Below, piece after piece: positions 1 to 10,408 of a DNA stretch of 64,000 nt. The notes beneath the pieces are model-generated. The model did no database searches and had not been told where the DNA came from. It was given only the letters and a program-made list of their open reading frames with translations. The translations under genes and the position numbers were made by a program. Numbering within the stretch: the first letter of the stretch is position 1; every line of letters begins with the position of its first letter. The DNA is from Ceratothoa steindachneri (lineage: Eukaryota; Arthropoda; Malacostraca; Isopoda; Cymothoidae): assembly GCA_963969495.1 (NCBI GenBank), contig OZ018324.1, positions 156,162,172 to 156,226,171 on the forward strand, given 5' to 3'.

Positions 1-142
1 TTACTATTAAAGTCTAAAATATAAGCAAATATAAAAACATATGAACAAATAAACATATTGACAAAACTATACAGACAAATAGCTATTTTGATCATCCAGA
101 GCGTATATTGACATTTATCATATATATTGACATGGATGTTTA

Positions 143-424
143 TTATATAGATGACTTGAAAATGGGGACTATATTCGCTCTCTTCCAATCATCGGGTATT
201 TCTCCATATTCCAGTGACCTAGTATACAACTTCTCCAGAGCTATTGAGATACTTTCTACCCCTTCTTTAAGTATCCTAGAATGAATATTATCAGGGCCGG
301 AGGCCTTGGTAGCATCCAACTCACCTATTAGTCCTTTTATCGTCTTCCAATCCACACTAATGGTAGTAAGCACCTCTTTCCCTGACCCATGAGTACTATA
401 CATAAGACTATTTAGTTTCTCCAT
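143..424 (-). pseudogene. LINE reverse-transcriptase fragment
   Basis: A 93-codon open stretch carries the start of a non-LTR reverse transcriptase: the SGPDN motif, then a helix ending in IPDDWKRANIVPIFK. This is the block before the catalytic core in CR1, Jockey and RTE-type LINEs. Neither the palm with its YADD-like box nor the endonuclease is present, so it is a short relic. It lies antisense to the kinase gene downstream, probably inside one of its introns. The LINE clade cannot be decided from so short a piece. Confidence 0.7.
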
Positions 425-1122
425 CTTTCACTTGAATGCAGTGCCTTACTACTCACCTACTATTCAATAGTTCCTGAGTGTACAACTGCTGCTTAGACCA
501 ATTGCTCTTCTTATGGTTTTAGACTTATGGAAAATTTCATTGAATTCCTAATCAAAGTTTTTCTCTGCTGCTGATAGGGTCCTCCATTTTCTTAGTTTGT
601 CACTTTAAGGGTTAAAACCTGTCGTAACCTCACTATCTAGACAATTATAAGCCATTAATGTTTTATGCAAATAATTTGTTAATTATACCATAAATTTCAA
701 TGTTTCTTTTTTCTTAATCTTGATATTTAAAATATACTAGTCTACAATACTAGTATATTGGCCTCTTTTGAGAGTTGATTAATATGAATTTAAATTTGTC
801 TTTTATACTCAACTATATAAATAGACAAAAACACCACCTTTAATTTAGGTGACACATGTATTAACTAACTGCAAATTCAAAAGAAATAGCAAGTTCGATT
901 ATATAAATCGGGAAAATATCTGTAAACAATATTGGGTGTACATCATTAGTATTGGTATGAAATAGCTGAATTGAGCCTTGATCTAAAGAAATAGAATGAT
1001 CCCAGAGTTTAACAGAAATTTAAGTCTTTCTGTTATATAGGCTTATGAAGGTTAACTATAAAGATAGCTTTTAAGGGTCTTCCTTTAGGTTACATCATTC
1101 ATTTGTCTTTTCTGGTAAACAG

Positions 1123-1182
1123 GTCATCCTTGAACTTTTAACTGGATTGCCATTCTATGATGAAGCTGAAAGCATAGATCTA
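1123..1182 (+). CDS. Pelle/IRAK-like kinase, penultimate coding exon
   Basis: A 60-bp exon encodes 20 residues beginning VILELLTGLPFYDE, which matches kinase subdomains IX-X of the Pelle/IRAK family (the LLELLTGLPxYDE pattern). An acceptor AG at 1121-1122 follows a T-rich tract, and a donor GTAAGC starts at 1183. The exon is phase 0 at both ends and joins the next exon without a frame change after an 83-bp intron. IRAK/Pelle kinases act in the cytoplasm in Toll/IL-1 signalling. The earlier catalytic exons are not in the window and presumably lie to its left. The kinase identity is read from the motif and the adjoining exon together; this exon alone would be weak. Confidence 0.6.
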
Positions 1183-1265
1183 GTAAGCATTGTATTAGAT
1201 TTGTTTGAATCCATAACACATTATTTTGTTTGAATAGGAATATTTATTTTCCAATTGTTTTTCAG

Positions 1266-1451
1266 TTATCTTACTTTCAAGAATATAAAGAGGATAAAAT
1301 TTCTCTTTTGGATTCTTCAGCTGGTTCATGGGACACTTCGATTGGAAGAGAACTGTTTAAGTTCTCAGAAATTTGTACTCAAGACAAAAAAGACCGGCCT
1401 GATATGGTTCAAGCTTTAGCTATGCTCCAAAATATTTTTAGTGAATTATGA
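1266..1451 (+). CDS. Pelle/IRAK-like kinase, last coding exon
   Basis: The exon opens after a poly-pyrimidine tract and AG at 1264-1265 and runs in frame to a TGA at 1449-1451, giving 61 residues. It ends with the kinase subdomain XI pattern CTQDKKDRPDMVQALAML, containing the conserved Arg that closes the kinase fold. The preceding DSSAGSWD stretch resembles the Pelle/IRAK linker between subdomains X and XI. It is the C-terminal exon of a death-domain-associated Ser/Thr kinase if the assignment is right. The reading frame is undamaged. From 1296 on, the exon is repeated downstream in a 196-bp tandem duplication, so the second copy lies beyond the stop and has no acceptor of its own. A processed or decayed pseudogene is the alternative, but the spliced structure argues against a processed copy. 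Confidence 0.65.
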   Translation, partial: LSYFQEYKEDKISLLDSSAGSWDTSIGRELFKFSEICTQDKKDRPDMVQALAMLQNIFSEL

Positions 1452-1690
1452 AAAAAGGTTTGAGAATTTTTTATTTTTTTGCAAAAATCCAAAAATTTCT
1501 CTTTTGGATTCTTCAGCTGGTTCATGGGACACTTCGATTGGAAGAGAACTGTTTAAGTTCTCAGAAATTTGTACTCAAGACAAAAAAGACCGGCCTGATA
1601 TGATTCAAGCTTTAGCTATGCTCCAAAATATTTTTAGTGAATTATGAAAAAAGGTTTGAGAATTTTTTATTTTTTTGCGAAACTCCAAAT
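1296..1690 (+). repeat. 196-bp tandem duplication of kinase exon end
   Basis: Unit 1 runs from about 1296 to 1491 and unit 2 from 1492 to about 1687. Both contain the kinase tail, the TGA stop and the following A/T-rich 3' sequence. They are nearly identical; visible differences include GTT versus ATT (Met-Val-Gln versus Met-Ile-Gln) and GCAAAAATCC versus GCGAAACTCC. The second unit should be part of the 3' untranslated region. Confidence 0.9.
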
Positions 1691-1831
1691 ATTAAATTTA
1701 GTGAATTGAAAAAATTTGGAAGCTTTAAAAGAAAAATTAGCATTAGAAGGTGTCGTAGAATGGCCCTCTGTTTTTTATCACTATACTCTTTCACACCTTT
1801 TTTTTGTAGCGGTATGCTTTGTGGTGCGTGA

Positions 1832-2269
1832 GTTACTTCTATGATGAAGTAGGCTTTGTTCTAAGAGTGCTAATTCAGTAGTTTTGTTCTTAAGGAAGAG
1901 CTATTTTAAACACATAAGGATAAGAGGAAACACCAGATATATACCAAAATAAACATGTATTTTAAATTAAACACTTAACTATAACAAACCAACAGTTAAC
2001 ACCTTTCTATCTTTGGCATCTAAACCTTTCGCACAGATACAATGACAAAAATAAACAAATAGGCTTCCCGTAAACATACCATTGCCGATTAGTATTTTTA
2101 TCACGACTCTATTTGATTAGCGTTAAACATTAAATTAACGTACTCTCATCTACAAGCACATATGACCTAGGTTCAAGAACAATGGTTTCTACTCTCCTTT
2201 AAAATGTAAGACATACTAAATTTCTAATATCGCAATAAGAATATAAATGTTCTTTCTAACTTACATGAC
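1832..2269. other. No gene seen
   Basis: AT-rich sequence downstream of the kinase exon. I see no coding motif, repeat or RNA gene. Part of it is probably 3' untranslated or intergenic sequence. Confidence 0.5.
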
Positions 2270-3245
2270 AGGAGATATTATGGATTGCCGGATGTCGCTG
2301 GAGGACTTATCTCTCGCTTTAGAGTGTTGTGTCCGATGGTTGAAATTTCGTCGAGGAGGGGGCTGATTCTTCAATGTAATTAAAGAACGGGAGCTCGTTG
2401 GGGCTGGGTTCTTCTCCTCTCACTCTTACGGAGCTTGAGATGTGAGAGTCACTCGAGTGTGAGCAACTTTGCTTTTCTTCAGTCAGACTTCTTCACAGTC
2501 TGTAAAGGATTCTTCGGTATGGCACCGATATAAAGCTTGACTATTTAGGTTAATACGGCCCGGAAAGGGGGGATCGATTTTCTCAATCTGATCCTATCGT
2601 TTCTCACGGAAATAGTCTTGTATGGCTGAAGGATCGATCTTCACAAACTAACCCTTCTTCTGGCGTATCGACTTCTAATCTTCTTGTCTGGCTGAAGGAT
2701 CGATCTTCACTAACTAAACCTTCTCTGGCGTATCGACTTCTGATCTCGTCTCTTTCTTTGCGGGGCTTATTTATAGGCGGATTGCCGCCCCATCTAAAGG
2801 GGGAAGTGACCAGGCCACAGAGGCAAGGGAGGGGGGGGACGCGAATGGTGAGTTAGCATCTGGGGAGAGCGAGAATTGCTGAGGTGGCACTGGGGTGCCC
2901 AAGTCAGCTCGCTAATTAGAGGCTCGCAACCGCACCACTACTTGGCGTGCCTTTTGACTCCACCCCTTTTTTTTCATAACCACAGGTTTATGGGTCTCAT
3001 AGGTAATTGGATCGTTAGAGTGTCGTTTAAGGACCTTATGTGGTCGCCTTAAAACAGATGTTAGCTCCAACTGCCCACAGCGGCGGGGAGATCAAAAAGG
3101 GTAAGCAGTTATGGTTATTCGCCGGCTACCTTTCCCACGCTTCTCCTCATGAATGGGGGGGGGGGGATTTAATGTACCTATACTCCTCCAGGATGCTTAA
3201 TGTAGCCATTTCTCTACAGAAGGTTAGACTTGCATTTTTCTAATG
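2270..3245. other. GC-rich unclassified stretch with 66-bp tandem repeat
   Basis: About 1 kb of markedly higher GC than its flanks, without a convincing reading frame. It contains two tandem ~66-bp units (about 2620-2685 and 2686-2750), each holding GGCTGAAGGATCGATCTTCA followed by GGCGTATCGACTTCT. It may be an old transposon or an LTR fragment, but neither terminal repeats nor a coding motif identify it. Confidence 0.5.
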
Positions 3246-4302
3246 TTTTGCATTCCAATTAAAAAGTGCCATTAAAAAAAAATAGTTTTAAGCTCCATTG
3301 CTTGAAATATTCACAATTATCCATGATTCAATATATTCCAAAGTGAGTGAAATAGTATAAATGTAAAGCTTTATATCTTAAGATTGCTGAAGCATTTATG
3401 TTCAGATTAATAATATATAAGGTCATCTGAAAAGCTTGCTCTTATTTGGGTGAATTTTTTAACGTAAATTTAGTCAATTACAGATTTACAATTTTGTTCT
3501 CCAACCTTTTCTCATCATTATACTAATTGATATATTCCTTTACATTAGAAATTTTGGGTCTTGTTTGATCTTTGGTCTAATTAAATGATGTTCCATGTCA
3601 TTAATATTAATGAAGCTTTTTCCAGAGACTGAGTTTTTGAGGCTTATGAAAAGGTTAAGGTGCTATATTTGAGGAATATATGGCGATATGGGTGGAGGCA
3701 TTATTATCTAAATTTTGGCTAAACTAGGGTGTTTCGAGTTTAGTGCAATATTTAATGGTCTCATTAGATGTCAAAAGTTCATTATGAAAATTTTGAATAT
3801 GGTCCCACCATATACTTTTTAAATAGACTACTGTTTTTTTTTTTAATACTCACTTTCTGTAGTACAAGGCTGCTATCCCGATGTAGACCAATGCTACTTT
3901 CTTTTAATATTTTCATACAGGACCCATTTCATCCATTATGATAATTCTGTTGAGAAATGGATTCTCTCTGTCATTCAACCAAAGACTTACATGCTGGAAC
4001 ACATTGCCAAATCATTTTTCATGTGCTCAAACATAGTTAATTTGGGGAGTCATAAATTTATTGTAATTTCTTCCACTGTTTGTAGCAGATTTTTTTTTTT
4101 TACTGCATAATCCTCACATTAACTTAAGATGGTCTTCCTGAATCTATTTTTAATCTTACAAGCTGATTGCATCTTTGCCATAAATGTTGCAATCTTTCTT
4201 CTTTTAAATTTCTGTCATTAAATGACATGTTTTTTCTTATTATTTGTTTGATTTGCTTGAAAAAATAAAATTCTTAAAAAAAATAAATGTTATACAAAAT
4301 TT
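3246..4302. other. No gene seen
   Basis: AT-rich spacer between the GC-rich stretch and the piggyBac element. No exon, RNA gene or transposon motif was recognised. Confidence 0.5.
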
Positions 4303-4320
4303 TTAACACGTTAACTGCCA

Positions 4321-4424
4321 TGTCACCACATATTGGTGACAGGCCATTTTCAATTCACGTTGCGTCACCAAATACTGGAGACAATTGAAACTCCATCTGT
4401 GCTGCGTCTCTAATATATGGTGAC
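4321..4424. repeat. piggyBac left subterminal palindromes
   Basis: Three spaced copies (4321-4341, 4362-4382 and 4405-4424) of an about 20-bp palindrome of the form GTCACCA-N-ATAT-TGGTGAC. The first is the most symmetrical; the other two have decayed arms. Similar copies lie at the other end of the same element, which suggests transposase binding sites; that role is inferred. Confidence 0.8.
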
Positions 4425-4611
4425 ATTCTATGTATATTTTAAGGTAAAAGAATACTTACGGCTCCCAAAGAAATATTTTTGTTTCCGATCGTGGCTTCTT
4501 AATGTTAACTGAAAGGTACATATAGATGACTGTGAAATTTCAATTTTAAACCCAGCCAGGTACATAAACCGCTCATTATAAAAGTAGTTCACATTACATT
4601 TTCTAAACAAA

Positions 4612-6298
4612 TTATATAGGTATTACAAAAATCAATCCTTTATCAAGTACACTACTGTATATTATAGAAAAAAAAAATGAAATACCATCAATCAAAAAAA
4701 CATTTTTAGTCTTTTTATGTAACTCTGCAAAACATTTTACACACATGCACGGATTTTTATGGCATCCACAGCAATAGTACTTAGACTTAATATTTCTTTT
4801 TCGCGCTGCATTTCTTCCCTGTTCAGCTTTGGTTTTCTGATAGCAAGGTTTGCAGGATCTGTACATTTCTTTGTTTTGTTCATTTTTAATTAACTCAAGA
4901 ACATGCTGTTGACCTACTGTCTTACTGTATTTCTCTGGTGTTTTTATGGATAAGCAAGATTTCCTCTCTGAATGTTCTGATTGACATTTTTGTGTTTTTT
5001 AGCTCTTGATATAATATATGAGCATTGACAACACTTATTCCTAAAAGTAATTCTATTCCTAATTTACTGTACCACTTTACACCTTTTCGCAATGTGTTTG
5101 TGTAAGACGCCATCTGATCAGACCAATCCATACCCGTTTTACTTTCATTATATGCTAAGACTGCTTCAGGTTTCGTAGTTGATATTACTCTTCCAGCTGT
5201 TCTTGCAATATTTGCTGAAGTTGTAGTTGATGGACCTGGTACATTACCTTGATGACTCTCTTCTTCTTTTCCCTCATCTTTTCTTCCTTCATCTTCTCCT
5301 GGCTTGCTTCTTAGTTATTCCCACCAGGTTTGGTGAGTGTTTAGTGGACAAAATCCTGACATCTCTGGCGTCCTTCCATTTCAGGATAACGATTCCATTT
5401 TCATCCTCTTTGAAGATTACTTCGCCTCTCTTCAATTTTGCCTCCATTACTTTTGGCATGTGTTTCATGTATACCCTAAGAGTTCCCACAACATGCGTTT
5501 TCTGTTTCAGAAAACTAGCTGCAAGTTCATAGCTTGTGTAGAAATTATCTACATATAACGTCCGACCTTGATTGAGAAGTCCAGACATTAACTCTTGGCA
5601 TACTCGTTTCGCCAGTCCTACCTCCCTTACACCTGTTGCCGACTTTCCTGAATAGACTGATATGTTATATGTGAATCCTTTCTTTGATCAAAGCTTAAAA
5701 AGCTTAATTCCATATTTGTGGGACTTGTTTGGGATATACTGGCGGAATCTCAGCCGTCCCCTCCACGGGATTAGTGATTCATCGATAACAACTTCATTCC
5801 CGGGAGTATATGATGACCTATATTTTCTAAGAAGCATATGAATTAGGGGTGGAATTTTTCCTAGTCTGTTCCCTTCTTCTATTTCCTCATTGTTGGCAAA
5901 GTGAAAGCAATTTAGTAAAAGCTCAAACCTGTTACGGGGCATTTTGCTAGGTATTTCACTTTTGTACAGTGGTTACTGGCTCCAGTAGGCTGGAGGTGGC
6001 AATGAATTATCATCTCTTCTCTTTTTGGTGACTTGCTCAGCATAAAGGTTTGTTTGGTCGACAATACTTGCAACACTTCATCATCAACAAACAGCTTGAA
6101 GGTGTCTTCCGGTTTCAAGGTAGTTTGTTTAGGAAATGCTACCTGTACCCCTTTTTCGCCAGTAAATGAAAAATTTAGCTGCATTCCTCTGTAGTCTGAC
6201 CATATTTCAGCTGAAAATCCTTGTGTCTGTTCTTCTTCTTCATCCTCTTCTTCATTTTCCATTTCTTTGTCCTTTTCGACAGCAGGTTTGCCAGACAT
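4612..6298 (-). pseudogene. piggyBac transposase pseudogene
   Basis: The protein is readable only in pieces and shifted frames. In order: an acidic N-terminus and N-terminal domain (6298-5912); a block with VIDESLIPWRGRL, which has the first catalytic Asp (5942-5688); a block with TLYVDNFYTS, the second Asp, and WKDARDVRILST, the third (5588-5289); a block with GVKWYSKLGIELLL preceded by DQM (5131-4922); and a Cys-rich tail of C-x2-C pairs (4866-4612) like the piggyBac RING-type C-terminal domain. Several frameshifts or stops separate them, so no complete transposase can be made. The acidic start, DDD core and Cys-rich tail identify the superfamily securely. Confidence 0.9.
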
Positions 6299-6621
6299 CT
6301 TTCTAATTCTGCGTCCACCTCCTCATCACTGAGTCCATGGAAGGGTTCATAGGTTGGGTCAGATACTCAATCCTCATCTGATACGTCCATAAAAGAATCT
6401 TCCATATCTTCGATGTCCAGTACTTTTGAAATTTCCTTTCTCTCATCACGTTTGTCGATTTTCCTTTTTTTTTTTTCGTTAATTTTCTTCCATTTTTATT
6501 ACAAAGTTAATATTAGTAATAATTTTTATTGTGAAATGTATAATACTTTATAGTATTTTTCTATGTCTGAAAATAGAAGAATAAAAATTAAGTAAAATAA
6601 AATAAAAGGTAAAAAAAAAAA

Positions 6622-6818
6622 TGTCACCAATATATGGTGACATATCATCATGTGTAAAGTAACTATATGAAGCTCAATTTTCATTATTTTTTATGTTCTG
6701 TAAAACTTTGAGACAAAACATACTATAAAAATAGCATATATTTTATGTATAAATTGTGAAATCCAAAAAAGAGAAATGTAAGTACTAGAAATTGCCAATC
6801 ACCAATAAATGGTGACAT
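6622..6818. repeat. piggyBac right subterminal palindromes
   Basis: Two copies, at about 6622-6642 and 6797-6818, of the palindrome found at the left end (TGTCACCAATATATGGTGAC in the first). They lie 180-380 bp inside the right terminus. Confidence 0.8.
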
Positions 6819-7155
6819 GGCTTCTGAGATTAACACCATATTTTGACCGCCATTTTGTTAAGGAAAATATAAGAGTACAACACTAAAATTAGTACAGAAC
6901 ATGTTTATTACACATGTACTTCTCTTCTCTGTCACTAACAGAAAATATTTTGGGGGGTCCCCCATGGGCATTTCATTAAAACTTGCCTGGCAGTTAACGT
7001 GTTAAAGCTAACAATGCACCTATGCGACAAATAAGGATTGCACCAGCATAGTGAGGTGATTAACTTTGACCATTACTGGAAATAAATAATCAAATTTTGA
7101 CAGGAATGAACAGGTTAGAACTTGTTAAACAGAGTAGTATTCATTTACTAATTAA

Positions 7156-9947
7156 GGGGAGCGTTGAGTTGCTGGGTCGGCTTGTTAACTAATTGCTCGG
7201 TTGATCTGAAACTTTGCTATTATATGTAAAACGTTATTTTAAAACCTTTTTGATCTTACAATTTTTTTGAAAATGTTGTTATTTGAGAAGTTACATAACA
7301 ATTTTGCATTTTGGGGGGTTAGGTTAGATTTTTAATTCCTTCAAAAGTTTTTTATGTATACATATATTTTTTTTTTAGAAACATGGCAAATGCGTGTAGA
7401 AACAAATGTATGGCCTTATTTTTCTGATTTTCGTTCTAGTTTCGAAATTAAATCAAATTTTCAACTTTTATTTTTTTTTACCTGATTTTTTTTAAAAAAA
7501 TCTCAGATACAAAATTTTTGAAAAAAAATACTGCAATTTTGAGGCCGTAGGAATATTTTTCATACATTCCTCTTTATTCTGACACTTGTATGGCGAAAAT
7601 CGCATAAAAACTTTAGAAGAAATTACGTTTGGTAGTGAGCGCATTTTGCAAAAATAGAAATAGCAGAAAAATGCAAAAGAGGGTTTGTACTTGCAAAAGG
7701 GGTTTTGACTGCATATTATGCATTCCAACTGTGGCATCATCGGTCATATAACTTCTCAGTGAAGGAGGATTTTTGAACAGTGGAGACCCCTCTTCCCTTC
7801 ACTCCATTATATAACCCTTAGCCTTTAGTTTGGGTTCGAAACCTAAGTCATAAGAGCAGCGCTCAAAAAGCCCCCGCAGCATAATCGGTGGTGTCGGTGT
7901 CATCGCAGTGTTTCTTTTTTTTTTTGCTTACTGGTGTGAGTGAGTGCCGAGTTCTTTCCTTGTCAGAATGTTCCAGCTGTCTCTTTTTTCTCAGATTCAT
8001 AGGAGTGCTGATCGGTAACTGTGACAGAACATACCCATTATTATGTCTTAGCACAGCCAGACCTATGGAGTATTTCGCTGTAGGTAATGACACAAACTTA
8101 GTCTTGCTGAGTTTGTTCCAAATTCTTGCATGGAAAGACTCATTTGGATTCTGAGTTTTCCCCTTGAGGCACTGACTCAGCAAATCATCTCTGGTCAAAT
8201 TCATGTACACGTTGAGCACAAGTTTCCTGAACTCAGGTGACAATTGGAAAGAAATTTTCATATTTTTGTGAGAAGGAGGAGTTTCATTTTTAGCTAAAGC
8301 TGCATTATAGAAGCAATATGAGTCAGCACCTTCCGGGCACTGATGATGCCTTGCATTTTCATCCGTACTTGTAGCATAGTAATAGCCTCCCAATGCTCTA
8401 TTTCTCATTTGTTCAGTGGTGGTACCAACAAAGTCTCTGATTGCTTTGCCGAAATAGAATGTCAACTTATCTATGACTGTGTCTGTCAACTTATTTTTAC
8501 CTACCAAGACAGTCTTTTTCCGTTGTTTACCGGTCTTAGTTGTTATATCTTCGGCTGTGCTTTTCTTTATTAGTCTTATTCTTGTGCCAAGTCTTTTTGC
8601 CACATGGTTTATGCAGTCTTCCTTGCAAACTGTAACATTCGAATAAGGGCCTTGTCCGTCATTGAGTGCAGTAACTGCATTGAATGCACTGCTGTCTTCA
8701 TCACTAACAAATGTAACATACCTAAATTTTAGTGCTTGTGATCGTTGCCATAGTCTTACAGCCTGTTCCTTCTCCATCGCACCTGCTTTACCATCAAAGT
8801 TTTTGTGACAGACCCTTGAGTGCTTCAATTTTTGTTCATTGCTCATAGCCTTAGACCTTGTACACACGTAGCAAAAATTTGAGAGTACTTCATGGTCTAT
8901 GACAAAGCCAGTGTGTGCTTCGATGACAGCAGCAGCTCCTATATGTGATGTATTACCTCTTTTCATCCAGGTTCCATCGAAAGACACATCAACATCAAGG
9001 ACTCCCTGGTCATCCGGAAAAATGCCTAACTCTTCATATTTTTGGAAAATGCAAACTCTAATACCTTCCTGATTTGCAGCATTTCTATCAATAATTTCTT
9101 TTCCTATGCAATGCCTATAAGTCTCATACCTGTTTGTGCTGATATATGGCAAGTTCAACTGCGAAACTGTCAATATGAAGCCACTATACCCTTGTCCAGA
9201 TGCCAGAGCATTATATACAAGAGCTGATGTGTACTTCATTTTGTTCTTTTTACATTCTTTAGATGTGTCTTTAGTCGAAAAAAGTTTAGTGTCACATAAG
9301 GCGCACTTGACATTCACAATGACATCAGAGTCCATATCTACAAATGATACCTCACCTGCTTCACAGCAATCCACACAATAAGATGACGCAACCAATGAAC
9401 GTAAAGTTTTTTTATCAAGAATAACATTTTCATAATCATCATTCTCGGAGATTTTACTGTCTGGAAATAATGCCCTATTTTCATTTATCAAATTCATTCT
9501 CTTTTGAAAGGTTGACAAAGTAGCAACAGAGGGTTCACAAACATTTTCGTTAGCGGCTGTGGAGTTGGATGCAGCTTCGGATTCACGTTTTAGATTTTTG
9601 GTCGCTTTTGTTGTTTCTCCACCAACTTTCGAAATTTGACGTAATTGTTTCTTTCTTCTTGACAAACGACCCATTATAATTATCAACAAAATGCACTGTA
9701 ATAGCACTGATTGTCTAACGAACACTGAAATATACAGCAATGATATATTAGGCGAATCGCGTAGTCAGAAGCTCTGAAATGGCACAAGCTCACTCGACCA
9801 TAACGTATTCAACACTAAATTATAATGGCTTCTGTTCAGTTTTCTTTGAATTTTTTCATCAATTTTCTATGAAGAATGGATAACTAATTAAATAAAAAAA
9901 GAAAAAAAAAGTTGAAAATTTTGGAAAAAAATTACTCAACGCTCCCC
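7156..9947 (-). mobile_element. Complete Kolobok/Mutator-like DNA transposon
   Basis: A perfect 14-bp terminal inverted repeat, GGGGAGCGTTGAGT at 7156-7169 and its reverse complement at 9934-9947, is flanked by TTAA at 7152-7155 and 9948-9951. TTAA duplication with G-rich ends is characteristic of the Kolobok superfamily, and piggyBac is excluded by the protein. The element is about 2.8 kb and contains one long uninterrupted transposase frame. About 0.7 kb of AT-rich sequence separates the stop codon from the left end and about 0.25 kb separates the start from the right end. Intact ends, target duplication and frame make it a candidate autonomous, recently active element. Confidence 0.85.
7863..9674 (-). 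CDS. Kolobok/Mutator-like DDE transposase, intact frame
   Basis: An intronless frame of about 603 residues starting MGRLSRRKKQ. An upstream in-frame Met at 9738-9740 would add 22 hydrophobic residues and is less likely than this lysine/arginine-rich start. The frame has a basic N-terminus, then two C-x2-C pairs (SYCVDCCEAG, VKCALCD) that could bind zinc. The catalytic core has VSFDGTW (first Asp, about residue 233), an FCYVC plus VCHKNFDG insert, FVSDEDSSAF (second Asp, about 325) and QNPNESFHARIW (Glu, about 511). This D-D-E arrangement and the SFDGTW and NES boxes match the Mutator-like transposase domain found in many uncharacterised invertebrate proteins and in Kolobok elements. There is no THAP finger. 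The tail is lysine-rich, possibly nuclear-targeting. No stop or frameshift is visible. Superfamily naming is less certain than transposase function. Confidence 0.85.
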   Translation of the reverse strand: MGRLSRRKKQLRQISKVGGETTKATKNLKRESEAASNSTAANENVCEPSVATLSTFQKRMNLINENRALFPDSKISENDDYENVILDKKTLRSLVASSYCVDCCEAGEVSFVDMDSDVIVNVKCALCDTKLFSTKDTSKECKKNKMKYTSALVYNALASGQGYSGFILTVSQLNLPYISTNRYETYRHCIGKEIIDRNAANQEGIRVCIFQKYEELGIFPDDQGVLDVDVSFDGTWMKRGNTSHIGAAAVIEAHTGFVIDHEVLSNFCYVCTRSKAMSNEQKLKHSRVCHKNFDGKAGAMEKEQAVRLWQRSQALKFRYVTFVSDEDSSAFNAVTALNDGQGPYSNVTVCKEDCINHVAKRLGTRIRLIKKSTAEDITTKTGKQRKKTVLVGKNKLTDTVIDKLTFYFGKAIRDFVGTTTEQMRNRALGGYYYATSTDENARHHQCPEGADSYCFYNAALAKNETPPSHKNMKISFQLSPEFRKLVLNVYMNLTRDDLLSQCLKGKTQNPNESFHARIWNKLSKTKFVSLPTAKYSIGLAVLRHNNGYVLSQLPISTPMNLRKKRQLEHSDKERTRHSLTPVSKKKKKHCDDTDTTDYAAGAF

Positions 9948-9951
9948 TTAA

Positions 9952-10408
9952 AGCTTATTCAAAATATTTTTTAATTTTTTTTTCCAATGCTGCATGAACT
10001 TTCCAGATGACTTATAATACACATAAATGTTTAAAAATGTTATTATAAATTGATAAGAATTGTGCAAAAAAATTGTATTTATGATTGTCTCTTTTTAACA
10101 AAAGCGCAAATAGATTTTATGAAAGTAAACTTCATTTCATTTGTGATATATTCATAGTTTTAATTAAGAATGAAGTTAACTCGCTCTAGTTCATCAAGAG
10201 GATATAATTGTATAATTTATATTCAATCTGGAGTAAGCATACTTAACACTAAGATGTCCAGAGTTTTTTACTTCCTAAAATGCTGAAGAGTCATTTTTAA
10301 TCCTTTCATATTTATCTAATTCCAGTTACACATTACAAATTGTATTTTTGTATTTATAAACCCTTTCTTGAACCAAGTGACATTGTATCAATTCTCTACC
10401 TCCATCAC
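9952..10408. other. No gene seen
   Basis: AT-rich spacer between the Kolobok-like element and the first I-group LINE. No feature recognised. Confidence 0.5.

Larger units (their letters stand above)
4307..7001 (-). mobile_element. piggyBac-type DNA transposon, inactive
   Basis: The element is bounded by a perfect 14-bp inverted repeat, CACGTTAACTGCCA at 4307-4320 and its reverse complement at 6988-7001, and flanked on both sides by TTAA (4303-4306 and 7002-7005), the piggyBac target duplication. It is 2,695 bp long and carries a broken transposase gene on the - strand. Subterminal regions hold several copies of a palindrome built on TCACCA...TGGTGA. Coding capacity is destroyed, but the ends look well preserved, so it could have been mobilised by a related transposase. 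Confidence 0.92.

Noticed and set aside
1637..1831. 64-codon frame after the second kinase unit
   Set aside because: Starts in the duplicated 3' sequence and ends in low-complexity residues; no kinase motif.
5227..5558. + strand frames over the piggyBac gene
   Set aside because: Mirror frames of the antisense transposase, whose motifs are clear on the - strand.
7492..7740. 82-codon - strand frame next to the Kolobok-like transposase stop
   Set aside because: Lies in the AT-rich untranslated part of the element, with no recognisable domain and low-complexity composition.
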